64,000 bases of DNA. Source: Musa acuminata AAA Group (lineage: Eukaryota > Streptophyta > Magnoliopsida > Zingiberales > Musaceae). Below, in pieces: positions 1 through 10,882 of this stretch (position 1 is its first letter; each line of letters starts with the position of its first letter). The notes under the pieces were generated by a model. It was not told the origin of the DNA, did no database searches, and saw only the letters and a list, made by a program, of their open reading frames with translations. Where the stretch lies: assembly GCF_036884655.1 (NCBI RefSeq), contig NC_088359.1:17364501-17428500 (forward strand), in the 5' to 3' direction. A program made the translations under genes and the position numbers.

Positions 1-43
1 AATGTCCCTCTCAATTAGGACTCTCCTAGCTAGAGTCCTAACA
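1..43 (-). repeat. A1 3' LTR, terminal 43 bp (cut by window edge)
   Basis: Matches the terminal 44 bp unit of the A1 5' LTR and ends CCTAACA, next to the polypurine tract. On the minus strand this is the start of the 3' LTR (TGTTAGG). Confidence 0.9.
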
Positions 44-57
44 AACCCGCCCTCTTC
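44..57 (-). promoter_or_regulatory. Polypurine tract of A1
   Basis: On the minus strand this reads GAAGAGGGCGGGTT, directly abutting the LTR. The same tract precedes the 3' LTRs of A3 and A4. It is the expected plus-strand primer for reverse transcription. Confidence 0.75.
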
Positions 58-74
58 AAATCAGCCTTGTCCTC

Positions 75-422
75 GAGGATGACGATTCATGAATTTTAGG
101 AATTTGATCTTCAAGTCATCATAGTTCTCCAAAGTGGCATCTTCTGTTAGTAGGTTTGCCCACTGTATTAGCAATTCAGTAGTGGATCATCATCGTCGAG
201 TAATAATCCGTCGATCAATAATGGCACTTGGCTGAGTCTTAAGTCCTCCTTGGGTAGTCATATTTGGTGGGTGGCTTTGGGCTATCTCCAAGCACCTATT
301 TACAACTTCTGTCTGGCCGTCGGTTTGTGAGTGATATGCCATACTCCTTTTCAATTTAGTACTCTTATAGTGTAATTCTTTTGTGTCCCAATTGTAATGA
401 GCTACGGAGCTTGGTGCTTCCT
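75..422 (-). pseudogene. pol: A1 integrase remnant and chromodomain tail
   Basis: Minus-strand translation shows the end of an integrase core, with a HSQTDGQTEVVNRCLE-like segment carrying the usual catalytic glutamate. It is followed directly by a chromodomain-like tail (PSAIIDRR, then IQWANL and ENYDDLKIKF). The H2C2 zinc region and both catalytic aspartates of the core are absent, and the reading frame is broken. A 75 bp segment present in B and A3 between the start of integrase and TKLKRS is also missing here, as in A4. In intact chromoviruses the chromodomain tethers integrase to chromatin. This copy cannot make a working integrase. Confidence 0.8.
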
Positions 423-968
423 CTAATTTTTTATAATCTTACTAGTCTCTGAATCTTCCTGCCATTCCATCTTAATATCCTCAAGGAAGTCGCTGGTCGG
501 AAGTGAAATGGACAAAACTTCAGCTTGCTCGGGTAGCTGCGAAAGCGCATCTGCAAGAACATTCTCTTTCCCCTTTTTGTAAGTTATTTCATAATCAAGT
601 CCAAGAAGTTTTGTTACCCAGTTTTGCTGCTCAGGGGATGATATCTTTCGCTCCAAAAAGTACTTGAGGCTTTTATGGTCGGTTTTAATTTGAAATCGTC
701 GACCAATCAAGTAGGGTCTCCACCTCGTTGTTGCGCGCACAATGGCGAGCATCTCCTTATCATATGTTGACTTATTTTGATGGGAGGGAGATAATGCCTT
801 GCTAGTGTATGCGAGTGGTCGATCATCTTGCATGAGAATTGCTCCAATTCCGACTCCAGATGCGTCGGCCTCAATAATGAAGGGTCGGTTGAAATCTGGT
901 AGTGTTAGCACCGGCGTCGTCATCATGGCTGCCTTAAGTTTATCGAAGGCAACGGAGGCTCTGTCCGA
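423..968 (-). pseudogene. pol: A1 RNase H domain
   Basis: Ty3/gypsy RNase H: FIIEADASGVGIGAIL with the first catalytic aspartate, then [33 protein letters not shown] and ENVLADALSQLP. The frame enters from the RT through an in-frame TAG at about 969-971, where other copies have tryptophan. It ends early because one A is missing from an A run near 425, compared with B and A3. RNase H would degrade the RNA template during reverse transcription. The domain looks nearly complete, but it can only be expressed if the upstream stops are bypassed. Confidence 0.88.
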
Positions 969-2600
969 CTATTGGAAGACATCTTTTTTCAGAAAGGAAG
1001 TAAGTGGTGCACTGATCTCTTCATAGTTTTTCACGAACTTGCAGTAGTAGCCTATTAAACCCAGAAAGCCATGTAGCAATTTTATGTTCCTCGGGGTCAG
1101 CCAATTTTGCATTGCTCCAATTTTGAAGGGGTCTACTGCCACACCTTCCTCTGATATGATATGCCCAAGATATTCCACCTTCTTTTGAAGAAAGCAAAAA
1201 TTCATAGTGGTTATTGTGTGTTCAAAAGGTGGTTTTCGATATGTCTTCTTCGCATACTCGTATTTGATGATACCCGGATCGAAGGTCCAGCTTTGTGAAG
1301 ATTTGTGCTCCCTTTCATCTTGCAACTCATCTACTACTAGAATAGGGTATTTATCCTTGATGGTTATGTCATTAAGAGTTCGGTAATCAACACATAATCG
1401 CCATATTCCATCCTTCTTTCGTATGAGGAGCACCGGTGAAGAGTAGGGGCTACAACATGGCCGAATAACTCCTGTTTTGAGCATCTCTTTTACAATCCTT
1501 TCTATTTCATCCTTCTGGAGATGTGGATACTGATATGGCTGAGCATTTGCTGGAGATTGGCCTGGAAGAATCGTTATACAATGATCATGCCGACGGGTAA
1601 GAGGTAGGTTGCGTAGTTCGTCAAATATATCTGAAAATTCAGCAAGCAAAGGAAGTAGATTTGGATCTTCCAATTTTGTTGGCTCTCCCTTAGTTTGCTG
1701 CTCAAGTTGTACCAAAAAGCCACTACATGCTTTATGCAAAACCTTCTTCATTTGTTGTGTGCAAATCATCGTTACATTGCCCCCACGTTTCCCGTGCAGT
1801 ATCACCTGTTTCTCCTTACTGTAAAATTTTATAATTAGTTTCATAAAATTCCAAGAAAAATCACCTAATGTTGTCAACCATTTAATTCTGAGCATGGCCT
1901 CATGATCATCAAGAGGGAGAAGGAAGAAATCTGCAATTATCTCTTGGTCCTGCGGCAATAGTTTCTCCTGCGGGCGCCTACGATCACACTTCAAAATCCG
2001 TCTGTCGGTGACCTTAACATCAAACCTGCAACGATTCTCGATAGGTAATGCCATTTGGATAGCAACCTTACTGTTTAGGATATTATTAGTGCTGCCCGTG
2101 TCGATGAAAACAGTGATCAATTGTTGTTTGAGAAGGCCTCCAACTTTCATCATTTGCGGATTTGAGTAGCCGCCTAGTGCATGTACCGTAACTTCGGTTG
2201 GTTGTGGCTCTTCTTCTGCATCTTCTTCTTTATGTTCAGTGCTCTCTTCTGGATGTTCAATGACCTCTTCTTCTACTGGTTTAATGATAAAAAGTCTCCC
2301 TTTACTACAGCGATGCACATGGCTCCACGTCTCGTCGCAATACCAACATAACCCCTTCGCAGATCGCTCCTGAAGCTCTTCTCTTGTCAACCTTTTTGGT
2401 GTAGGGACTCGGTCAACAGTAGGGGGGGCTAAGGGCTTCAATATTACTGGTTGAGGAGTGACCCTAGTCCTTCGAGCTTCATGGTTCAATTGCTCCTCTT
2501 GATGTCGTGCGAAAGAGATGGCTGCCATAAGCGTGTACGGTTGTCGTGCTTTAACTTCTCCTCGGATCTCCGGCTTCAAGCCCTCAATAAAGGTCCTCAA
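969..2600 (-). pseudogene. pol: A1 gag C-terminus, protease and broken reverse transcriptase
   Basis: The frame begins in the C-terminal half of gag ([19 protein letters not shown]), with a zinc-knuckle-like CWYCDETWSHVHRC at about residues 84-97. The protease has the active-site motif FIDTGSTNN. RT fingers follow (SPVLLIRKKDGIWRLCVDYR). After KDKYPILVVDEL the frame is wrong: the palm motif [12 protein letters not shown] is present only in the next frame. The sequence then jumps from HYEFL straight to [14 protein letters not shown], so the region with the catalytic YxDD box is deleted. The same junction is found in every family A copy here. The frame upstream is cut by a TAG at 2604-2606. Confidence 0.88.
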
Positions 2601-2603
2601 TAG

Positions 2604-3161
2604 CTATTTTTGAGACCAATCAAGAGTTTGATTAGATAACCTTTCAAACCTGGTTTGGTACTCCTGAATGGTGGAGGTTTGTCGGATCTTTGCTAGTTGT
2701 CCGTCAATATTCTCGTAATCGGTTGGTCTAAAGCGGATCAGCAGTCCTTCTTTGAATTGTCGCCATAAAAGGATTCCATAAGTATGTTCAAACCAATCAA
2801 ACCACTGTATAGCATCCCCTTCAAGATGTATAGCTACAATTTTCACCATAGATGCATCCGCGGTTTTGTGGTACCGAAAATATCGCTCCGCGTGCAAGAT
2901 CCAACCAATCGGGTCTCCTTCTTCCCATCTAGGGAAGTCCACCCTTATGCGTGGATAGTTGGGATCGATCATAGAGCCTCCCCTCCCTTGGAACTCATCT
3001 CTTCGGGCCTGGTGCGATTGGGGAAAGCTCTCTCTGTGATATGATTTTTTCGGGCTTAGTAGTCGGCCCAATCTGAGTTCGGTAAAGAGCGTCCGAATCT
3101 TATCCTCCATTCGCGCCTCCAAGGCTTCGAATTTAGCATCGATTGCCTCCTTAGATGCCAT
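2604..3161 (-). pseudogene. gag: A1 gag N-terminal part
   Basis: Retrotransposon gag (retrotrans_gag type). ATG at 3161 gives MASKEAIDAKFEALEARMED, a short coiled N-terminus. The capsid-like core follows with [39 protein letters not shown] and [11 protein letters not shown]. An open frame extends 15 nt upstream but has no ATG; all copies share this ATG. The frame stops at a TAG where the other copies have CAG (glutamine), so gag is split from its C-terminal half (969-2600). Gag would form the cytoplasmic virus-like particle that packages element RNA. Confidence 0.88.
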
Positions 3162-4478
3162 AGTATATACCTCCAAATCTATGATGTTAAGATCTCTCTT
3201 TTGTTGTCAGGTTAAAGGCATGTATAGGTTGAGAGAAGTGATGGTCGAAAGGGTTGGTGGATCGGTGGATGTAGGCTACGATTTAGGCTTGTTTTGTGGC
3301 TGTTTTGGGTGCAGTTTGAGGGTGTGGTTTGGTAGAGTTTTAGGGCTGTGGATGAAAGTTTTGGATCTGTGGTAGATGGTAGCAAAGGTTTGACAGAAAT
3401 CCGTGGAAGTTGCAACAAGTATGTGCTGTCTTGTAAGAGTAGAATTGTCGTCGAAGAAACAACGGTTTCTCAACGTAATTTCCACCAAAAACTTAGAGAA
3501 TTGAGGAGGGAATTGATAGCAAAATCACAGTTTATATGACAGCAAGGATGTCTAATTTAATCAAGAAAATCTCGGCATTATAACAGCAAGGAAATTGGTG
3601 CAAGTTGCAATTGCAGAATTGTCGTCGAAAAATTTCAACGGGTTACGATGAAAATTTGCAGCAACATAAAATCGTTTTTAGAGATGAATTTCTTAATAGA
3701 TCAATTTTAGATGGAATCCAAGATGATCTATGAAGTGTATAAGAAATTTAATTCAAAAAAGATAGCAAATAGATGGGTTAAGGCAACGATATGCAGTTGA
3801 AATTTTCTGCAGCATAGATTTTCAAGTGCAGCAGATTGGACATAAAAGATCAGTAGTTTATATTGAGATTTTTTTGATGAAACCAAAGGGAAATCTACTG
3901 TTAGGAAGTGTCAAAGATGTCATAAAAACTTCGTAGAAATTTGGATAGAAAAAGCACAATAGCAAGATCAAACAGATGGTGCTATGCGGCTTGAATTCTG
4001 CAATTCAAGTGCAGCAGATTGGACATAAAAGATCAGTAGTTTATATTGAGAATTTTTTGATGAAACCAAAGGGAAGTCCACTGTTAGGAAGTGTCAAGGA
4101 TGTCATAAAAATTTCGTAGAAATTTGGATAGAAAAAGCACAGTAGCAAGATCAAACAGATGGTGCTATGCGGTTGGAATTCTGCAATGTATCTTTCGTCG
4201 TAGAGATGAAAACTTTGTGACGAAAAGTTTATGCAGCAATATAGGAACGATTTTTTTTTTTTTTTGGATTTTCGAATAAGGATAACTAAATTGCAGCAGC
4301 AGTAAGGTAGGAAACCAGAACCTGTTGCAATTAACGGGGAGATCAAAGGATGATCCGCGGTGGTGGAGATGATGGCGGAATTCGGTGACGATCTTTTAAG
4401 CAATTATGGGAATTGCTTTGGATGGTTGTAGAGGGTTGATGGATGGCTGTGGAAGGGCAGCGAGATGCCAAGAACGCT
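3162..4478 (-). other. A1 untranslated leader with 183 bp direct repeat
   Basis: About 1.3 kb between the primer site and gag with no coding signal. It contains two tandem copies of a roughly 183 bp segment (about 3826-4008 and 4009-4191) starting GTGCAGCAGATTGGA, and a T run near 4249-4265. The leader of each other copy has the same organisation. It presumably carries packaging and dimerisation signals, which is inference. Confidence 0.75.
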
Positions 4479-4490
4479 GCTCTGATACCA
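4479..4490 (-). promoter_or_regulatory. A1 primer binding site (initiator Met-tRNA type)
   Basis: Minus strand reads TGGTATCAGAGC, two bases inside the 5' LTR. This matches the standard plant Met-tRNA primer site for minus-strand DNA synthesis. Confidence 0.93.
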
Positions 4491-4492
4491 GG

Positions 4493-4973
4493 TGTTAGAA
4501 CCCTTGCAGATTCTAAACTTGGGGTTGATCTCTTTAGGGGATCGGCCTCCTTGGAACTCTATAGGGGTTCCTCCCTCCAAGCGCTGCTCAAAGGCTGCAA
4601 AAAAGTTTCATTTATTGCTTGAGAAAAGAGGAGGAATACATGGCTATTTATAGGGCTTCTAAACCCTAACTCCTAATAGGACTCCTACTTAAGACTCTTA
4701 CTTCTAACCAACTCCTAATATGACTCCTACTCAAGACTCATATTCCCTTACAACTCCTAATTCTTCTCTAAGAAAAAACCTCTTACATGAATGTCCCTCT
4801 TAATTAGGACTCTCCTAACTAGAGTCCTAACAGAATGTCCCTCTCAATTAGGACTCTCATAGCTAGAGTCCTAACAGAATGTCCCTCTCAATTAGGACTC
4901 TCCTAGCTAAAGTCCTAACAGTTTTACATGAATGTCCCTCTCAATTAGGACTCTCCTAGATAGAGTCCTAACA
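4493..4973 (-). repeat. A1 5' LTR, 481 bp (four-unit form)
   Basis: Bounded by TGTTAG and CTAACA. A TATA box (TATAAATA on the minus strand) is at 4645-4652. The LTR is one 44 bp unit longer than those of B, A3 and A4, because four rather than three copies of the terminal unit are present. Confidence 0.93.
4789..4973 (-). repeat. 44 bp hairpin units at the LTR end (4 copies)
   Basis: Units at 4789-4832, 4833-4876, 4877-4920 and, after a 9 bp spacer, 4930-4973. Each holds a 10 bp inverted repeat (TTAGGACTCT and AGAGTCCTAA) around a 7 nt loop and ends in CTAACA, so every unit mimics a true LTR terminus. In element sense they lie at the start of U3, upstream of the TATA box. Confidence 0.9.
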
Positions 4974-5978
4974 CACAGCCACAGCCGCAGCTACTTCTTT
5001 CCCTTCTCCTCTTCCTTCTCCTTCCTTTCTTCTTCTTCTCTTCTTCTCCTTCCTCCCCTTCTTCTCCCCGACGAACAGCACCTCCTTTCCTCTGTTTCCT
5101 CCTGCAGGAAACAGAGGTGCCGCCTCTTCACCCGCTTCTACTTCTTCTCTTCTTCCTCACCATCTCTTCCTCTCCTTCTCTTCCAGCTGCAGCTTCCACC
5201 GCCGCAGCCGCAGCTCCTCCTTTCCCTTCTCTTCTTCTTCTCCTCTTCTTCTTCCCTCCTCCTCCCCGGCGTCACACACACCCTCTCCTCTGTTTCCTCT
5301 GCAGGAAACAGAGGTATCACAACCTCTTCTCCTGCTTCCTCTTCCTCTTCTCTTCCTCTTCTTCTTCTTCTCCTCTTCGAATGCACCACACCTCTCCTCT
5401 GTTTCCACCTGCAGGAAACAGAGGTGTTGCAGCCCTAGCTGCTGCCACCTCTCGCGCCTCTCCCTCTTCCCTCTCTTTTCCCTCTTGTTCTCCTTCTCTT
5501 CTTCTCCTCTTCCTTTTTCCTCCCCAACGCCACACACCTCCTCGCTGCAACCTTGCCACCGCTATCCTCCTCTCTTCTTCTTCTTCTTCCTCTTCCCTTC
5601 TCCTCCCCAACGCCCCACACATCCTCTCCTTTGTTTCCACCTGCGGAAAACAGAGGTGCTGCAGCAGCTGCCTCTCTCTCTCTCCTCTCCATCTTCCCTC
5701 TCTTCTTCTTCTTCTTCTTTTCTTCTCTTCTCCCTCTTCTTCCTAATCTCTTCTTTTCTTCTCTTCTCCCTCAACTTCTCTTCTTCTTCTCCCCACGCCC
5801 CACCGCTCCTCTCTACGGAGGCGTTGGGATAAAACCAAAATTTTCGGTTTTCTTTATTTATTTTTTTTTCTTTTTGCAACTTAACAGTTTAGTCCGTAAA
5901 ATTTCTATATTTACATTAGGTCCTCCAATTTACATATAAATCCTTATTAATAATTTTCAAAAGTAAGGGATATTAACA
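4974..5978 (-). mobile_element. Fragment of a family C-like LTR (pyrimidine-rich)
   Basis: Aligns by eye with 11600-12443 of element C: the same C/T-rich tract with GCAGCC runs, then GGGATAA, TTTTCGGTTTT, TTTAGTCC and GGGATATTA near the end. Its LTR-like end (TAACA at 5978) directly abuts a gag fragment at 5979. It holds four inverted repeats of the CCTCTGTTTC/GAAACAGAGG type, for example 5089-5098 with 5108-5117. The Ser/Leu/Pro-rich and Arg/Glu-rich open frames here are low-complexity artefacts. The other LTR and the interior are missing. Confidence 0.85.
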
Positions 5979-6366
5979 ATGACCGACCCCAACTATTCGC
6001 GCAAGAGAGTGGACTTCCCTAGATGGGAAGAAGGAGACCCAATTGGATGGATCTCGCGCGCGGAGCGATATTTTCGGTACCATAAAACTATAGATGCATC
6101 CATGGTGGAAATTGTAGCTATACATCTTGAAGGGGATGCCATACAATGGTTTGACTAGTTTGAACAAACTTATGGAGTCCTTTCATGGCGACAATTCAAA
6201 GAAGGACTACTGATCCGCTTCGGACTAACTTATTATGAGAACATTGACGGACAACTAGCAAAGATCCGACAAACCTCCACCATTCAGGAGTACCAAACCA
6301 GGTTTGAAAGATTATCAAATCAAACTCGTGATTGGTCTAAAAAACAACTATTGGGGACCTTTATTA
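5979..6366 (+). pseudogene. gag: Family A gag fragment, plus strand
   Basis: Plus-strand match to the middle of family A gag: [20 protein letters not shown], then a capsid segment with an in-frame TAG where other copies have WFDWFE, ending at the TFI(E) position just before the gag C-terminal half. It is orphaned: a C-like LTR end lies on its left and a copia-like LTR fragment on its right. It is opposite in orientation to A1 and A2. Confidence 0.85.
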
Positions 6367-6367
6367 T

Positions 6368-6663
6368 GTTGAATCTCGTATTTTGATGATGAAACTACTT
6401 GATATATGTTTATGATTTAATCTGCGTTTTGAGTGACGCAGGATGCTTCGATCAGGATGAGACAATTAAAGTACGAAAATCATGTTGTGCCGGAGGAACA
6501 TGTCAGAAGATTGGACGTCGGGCCGGTGGATCGGTCGACATATCGACAGAAGGCTTCGGGCCGTGGACTCGGGCATCGGGCCAAGAAGAGCTGGTATTGT
6601 GCCAAGGATATCGGAGTTGCGGAGCCAACTGGCCGATTGGGCAATAGGCTGCAGGAAATGACG
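6368..6663 (+). mobile_element. Fragment of a copia-like LTR start
   Basis: Begins TGTTGAATCTCG, then TTTTGATGATGA, the start typical of Maximus/SIRE copia LTRs and similar to the D2 LTR start. The following 270 bp do not match D2, so it is a different family. It is cut at 6663, where family A sequence resumes on the minus strand. The small open frames in it are not convincing genes. Confidence 0.6.
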
Positions 6664-7746
6664 ATGTAGCAATTTTATGTTTCTCGGGGTCAGCCAATTT
6701 TGCATTGCTCCAATTTTGAATGGGTCTACTGCCACACCTTCCTCTGATATGATATACCCAAGATATTCCACCTTCTTTTGAAGAAAGCAAAAATTCATAG
6801 TGGTTATTGTGTGTTCAAAAGGTGGTTTTCGGTATGTCTTCTTCGCATACTCGTATTTGATGATACCCGGATCGAAGGTCCAGCTTTGTGAAGATTTGTG
6901 CTCCCTTTCATCTTGCAACTCATCTACTACTAGAATAGGGTATTTATCCTTGATGGTTATACCATTGAGAGTTCGGTAATCAATACATAATCGCCATATT
7001 CCATCCTTCTTTTGTATGAGGAGCACCGGTGAAGAGTAGGGGCTACCACATGGCCGAATAACTCCTGTTTTGAGCATCTCTTTTACAATCCTTTCTATTT
7101 CATCCTTCTGGAGATGTGGATACTGATATGGCTGAGCATTTACTGGAGATTGGCCTGGAAGAATCGTTATACAATGATCATGCCGACGGGTAAGAGGTAG
7201 GTTGCGTAGTTCGTCAAATATATCTGAAAATTTAGCAAGCAAAGGAAGTAGATTTGGATCTTCCAATTTTGTTGGCTCTCCCTTAGTTTGCTGCTCAAGT
7301 TGTACCAAAAAGCCACTGCATGCTTTATGCAAAACCTTCTTCATTTGTTGTGTGCAAATCATCGTTACGTCGCCCCCACGTTTCCCGTGCAGTATCACTT
7401 GTTTCTCCTTACTGTAAAATTTCATAATTAGTTTCATAAAATTCCAAGAAAAATCACCTAATGTTGTCAACCATTTAATTCTGAGCATGGCCTCATGATC
7501 ATCAAGGGGGAGAAGGAAGAAATCTGCAATTATCTCTTGGTCCTGCAGCAATAGTTTCTCTTGCGGGCGCCTACGATCATACTTCAAAATCCGTCTATCG
7601 GTGACCTTAACATCAAACCTGCTACGATTCTCAATAGGTAATGCCATTCGGATAGCAACCTTACTGTTTAGTATATTATTAATGCGGCCCGTGTCGATGA
7701 AAACAGTGATCAGTTGTTGTTTGAGAAGGCCTCCAACTTTCATCAT
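6664..7746 (-). pseudogene. pol: A2 protease and broken reverse transcriptase
   Basis: Minus-strand MMKVGGLLKQQLITVFIDTG gives the aspartic protease active site. RT fingers follow (SPVLLIQKKDGIWRLCIDYR). The same RT lesion as in A1 is at about 6790-6925: shifted [12 protein letters not shown] and loss of the region with YxDD. The open frame continues to 6466, but only as read-through of the copia-like fragment, so I end the gene at 6664. Lacking the RT palm, the product could not polymerise DNA. Confidence 0.87.
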
Positions 7747-8272
7747 TTGCGGGTTTGAGTAGCCGGCTAGTGCATGTACCGTAACTTCGGTCGGTTATGG
7801 CTCTTCTTCTGCATCTTCTTCTTGATGTTCAATGCTCTCTTCTGGATGTTCAATGACCTCTTCTTCTACTGGTTCAATGAGAGAAAGTCTCCCTTTACTA
7901 CAGCGATGCTCATGGCTCCACGGCTCGTCGCAATGCCAACATAACCCCTTCGCAGATCGCTCCTGAAGCTCTTCTCTTGTCAACCTTTTTGATGCAGGGA
8001 CTCGGTCAACAGTAGGGGGGGCTAAGGGCTTCAATATTACTGGTTGAGGAGTGACCCTAGTCCTTCGAGCTTCATGGTTCAATTGCTCCTCTTGATGTTA
8101 TGCGAAAGAGATGGCTGCCATAAGCGTGTACGGTTGTCGTGCTTTAACTTTTCCTCGGATCTCCGGCTTCAAGCCCACAATAAAGGTCCTCAATAGCTGT
8201 TTTTGAGACCAATCAAGAGTTTGATTAGATAACCATTCAAACCTGGTTTGGTACTCCTGAATGGTGGAGGTT
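7747..8272 (-). pseudogene. gag: A2 gag C-terminal half
   Basis: Contains NHEARRTRVTPQPVILKPLA, a zinc-knuckle-like [14 protein letters not shown], and an acidic tail EEDAEEEP that ends in a TAA where other copies have CAA (glutamine). The gag frame continues toward 8272, where element C interrupts it, and resumes at 18261. The tail normally links gag to the protease through HALAGYSNP. Confidence 0.85.
8268..8272. repeat. Target site duplication of element C, left copy (AGGTT)
   Basis: AGGTT flanks the element on both sides (8268-8272 and 18261-18265). The uninterrupted A1 sequence around 2680 has it once. Confidence 0.95.
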
Positions 8273-8960
8273 TGTCACGCCCCTCAAAAATATCCATGAT
8301 ATTAAAACAATTTTCATCACAGACCAATCCATCCAGGATCCAAACTAACGTTTGAGGACACTGAAAAACATTCAATCAAATTCACATCCATAAAACCTGT
8401 GCATTTTAAAATCATATATCACATCACTCGATAATTCACATTTATGGCAACCCAAGCCAACTTGACAAACATGAACAACATTTATAAATCCACAAGCTAA
8501 ATAAATTATACAATCAGAACTCCAACTATTCACCACAAGTTCATATCGTCATAAATTAGACTTAACATTCCGAAATTCCAAATAAGAGAGATCTTCTAAC
8601 ACATTTACACAGTATATCCATTTCGATTCATCGACAACATTTCATTACATACAAAACATACTTATACAACAATATCATAATAACCACCCAGACTTGCCCA
8701 TAATTCTGAATAGCTATCCACTGCCTTAGCCCAAATCAACATCTCGAAGAGTGACAAGCTGACCTGAAAGATTTATATAACAACGGAGTGAGCCAAAAAC
8801 GGCTCAGCAAGTGACAAAGCATATTCAGAACAAAAGGAACGGTTTCAAACGAGTAAGGTATCATAATGCAAAGCAGAATACAAGAATTCTCCAGGATACC
8901 ATCTCAATAGATACCAAATCATACGTATCATGTCATTCAAAACATATTTGATCCATAACG

Positions 8961-9262
8961 AATGGGGCATAGAGTAATTGGAACATATCAATGGCAGATA
9001 GGACATTTCAGAACATATCAGTTCATAGCAAATGGAGCACAGAGTAATTGGAACATATCAATGGCAGATAGGACATTTCAGAACATATCTGTTCATAGCA
9101 AATGAAGCACAGAGTAATTGGAACATATCAATGGCAGATAGGACATTTCAGAACATATCTGTTCATAGCAAATGGAGCACAGAGTAATTGGAACATATCA
9201 ATGGCAGATAGGACATTTCAGAACATATCTGTTCATAGCAAATGGAGCACAGAGTAATTGGA
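8961..9262 (-). repeat. 70 bp tandem array in C 3' LTR
   Basis: Units start at 8961, 9031, 9101 and 9171, with a partial fifth at 9241, each beginning AATGGAGCAC or a variant. The open frames across it arise from the repeat and are not genes. Confidence 0.93.
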
Positions 9263-10882
9263 GCATATCAGAAACAAGGGAAACATATCGGAGCTTATCA
9301 ATGGCATATAAAATGTTCCAAAACACATCAACGACATATGGAACATTTCGAAGCAAAATCAACAATGAATGAAGCATTTCAGAGCATATCAAACTCATAT
9401 GTCGTACAGAAGCTCAAACGTCGTCCTTGACGTTGCAATCATATCATACTTATCCAGAGCATGAACAGAAATAACTCACCAAAACTCTGGATGTCATATC
9501 AAACATATAGAGGGTGTAGTGGGATCACAGACAGAATGTGATTCATCCATTTCTGAATGACCACCAGACAGAAGTCTCCCACGTCTGGGAGCTCCATCCA
9601 CCCACGTCTAGGTGAAGTCAGAGGGGGCCGGCAGAGCATCGCAGGCTCTATGCATAACTCCCTTTACCATTTCTGGCAAAGGTTCACATTATCCCACAAC
9701 ACCAGAATACAAGAGGGCAGTTTAAACAATAAGTAGCATAATACGGAAGCACACGCGGAACAACAAAACGTACATGTGCCTTTACGAGACAATACGATGC
9801 AAGCAACAATCTCTCACAAATGTATTCAGTTTTGGAATGAAATGAAGGCAAGAGTTTACAGGGATTCAAAACATTCATACTGAGCTCAATTCAAAATAGG
9901 AAGGTTAGATGAATTCAATATCCAAAGGAATGAAACTGGAATAGGCACATATCAAAAGCAAATGCGGAACAATAGGATATACATGTGCCTATATGAGTCA
10001 ATACGATATAGCATAAACGTTACACAACAGTTTTCAAGAATGCAATAATTTTAGGGACAAGAGCATAAAAGAATTCAAAGCAGTAATATAAAGCTCAATT
10101 GAATAAGAAAGCTAAAGGGTATCAACTTCCAAAGGAATGAAACCAGAATATGAGAAATCGACCAAAGCTCGATTTCTGGCAGAATACAAAAGGCACATTG
10201 AACAAATGATTCAAACTATCAATCGTGCTCCAATTTACTCAGAAATAATCATTGGATAATACTTTCAGATAAGACAGGCTTCATATGAATTGAACTGTCC
10301 AACAGAGAGAGTTACAAATAATTTGGTAAGCAAGTGTCGTAGAACAAAATCTTTGTTGGCAGAATTCATAATGTCAGATTCAACAGATAACTGGGCAGGT
10401 GTTTAGATTCCAAATCTTTCAATCCATATATCAAGGAAAGGTCTACGAGTCTAGTTTCCAATGAAATCAGTTTTGAACAAATCAGAGTTTCCACAAAGAC
10501 TTATAGGCAGCTCGGTATCAAAAGGTCAGAATCTCAGAAGTTGCACAGATTCGAATCGTTACGTCTAAACAGGAGATATATCAAATGCAAGGCTAGAACA
10601 ATTCAAAGTTCCTCATATTCAAAGCAAATGTAGAGATAAAAATGGCAGCGAGGAACGATCAGGATACTTGCAAGAGAAAAGATTAGAAAGCTTGCAATAG
10701 AAAAGGTTAGAACACTTGCAATAAGACATATCAGAGCAATTATAGGAGAAACGATCAGAGAACTTGCAATAAGACATATCAGAGCAATTATAGGAGAAAC
10801 GAACAAGGAACTTGCAATAGAAAGGATCGAAACAAGTGGGAAACTTGCCTTTCAAATATTTTGATCTGAATATCCAAGGAAG

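Larger units (their letters stand above)
1..4973 (-). mobile_element. Family A Ty3/gypsy chromovirus-like element, copy A1
   Basis: Read on the minus strand, the order is 5' LTR (4493-4973), Met-tRNA primer site, a 1.3 kb leader, gag, protease, broken RT, RNase H, integrase remnant with chromodomain, polypurine tract and the last 43 bp of the 3' LTR, which runs off the window. The gene order and the C-terminal chromodomain place it among Ty3/gypsy chromoviruses. It is non-autonomous: the catalytic centre of RT and most of the integrase core are deleted, and premature stops and frameshifts split the remainder. The target duplication cannot be tested because the left end is outside the window. 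Confidence 0.93.

Noticed and set aside
4479..4490. Possible tRNA gene suggested by Met-tRNA complementarity at primer sites
   Set aside because: Only about 12 bases match the tRNA 3' end; no cloverleaf around them.
4932..5939. Overlapping Ser/Pro-rich and Arg/Glu-rich frames on both strands
   Set aside because: Same composition artefact in a C-like LTR fragment, partly running over the A1 LTR end.
6466..6790. Frames on both strands across 6399-6790
   Set aside because: Read-through of a copia-like LTR fragment and the truncated A2 RT; no domain.
8961..9262. Regularly spaced repeats that could be mistaken for CRISPR; also 14774-15075, 27915-28225 and 26805-27000
   Set aside because: Units are directly adjacent without unique spacers, lie inside plant LTRs and are present in both LTRs.
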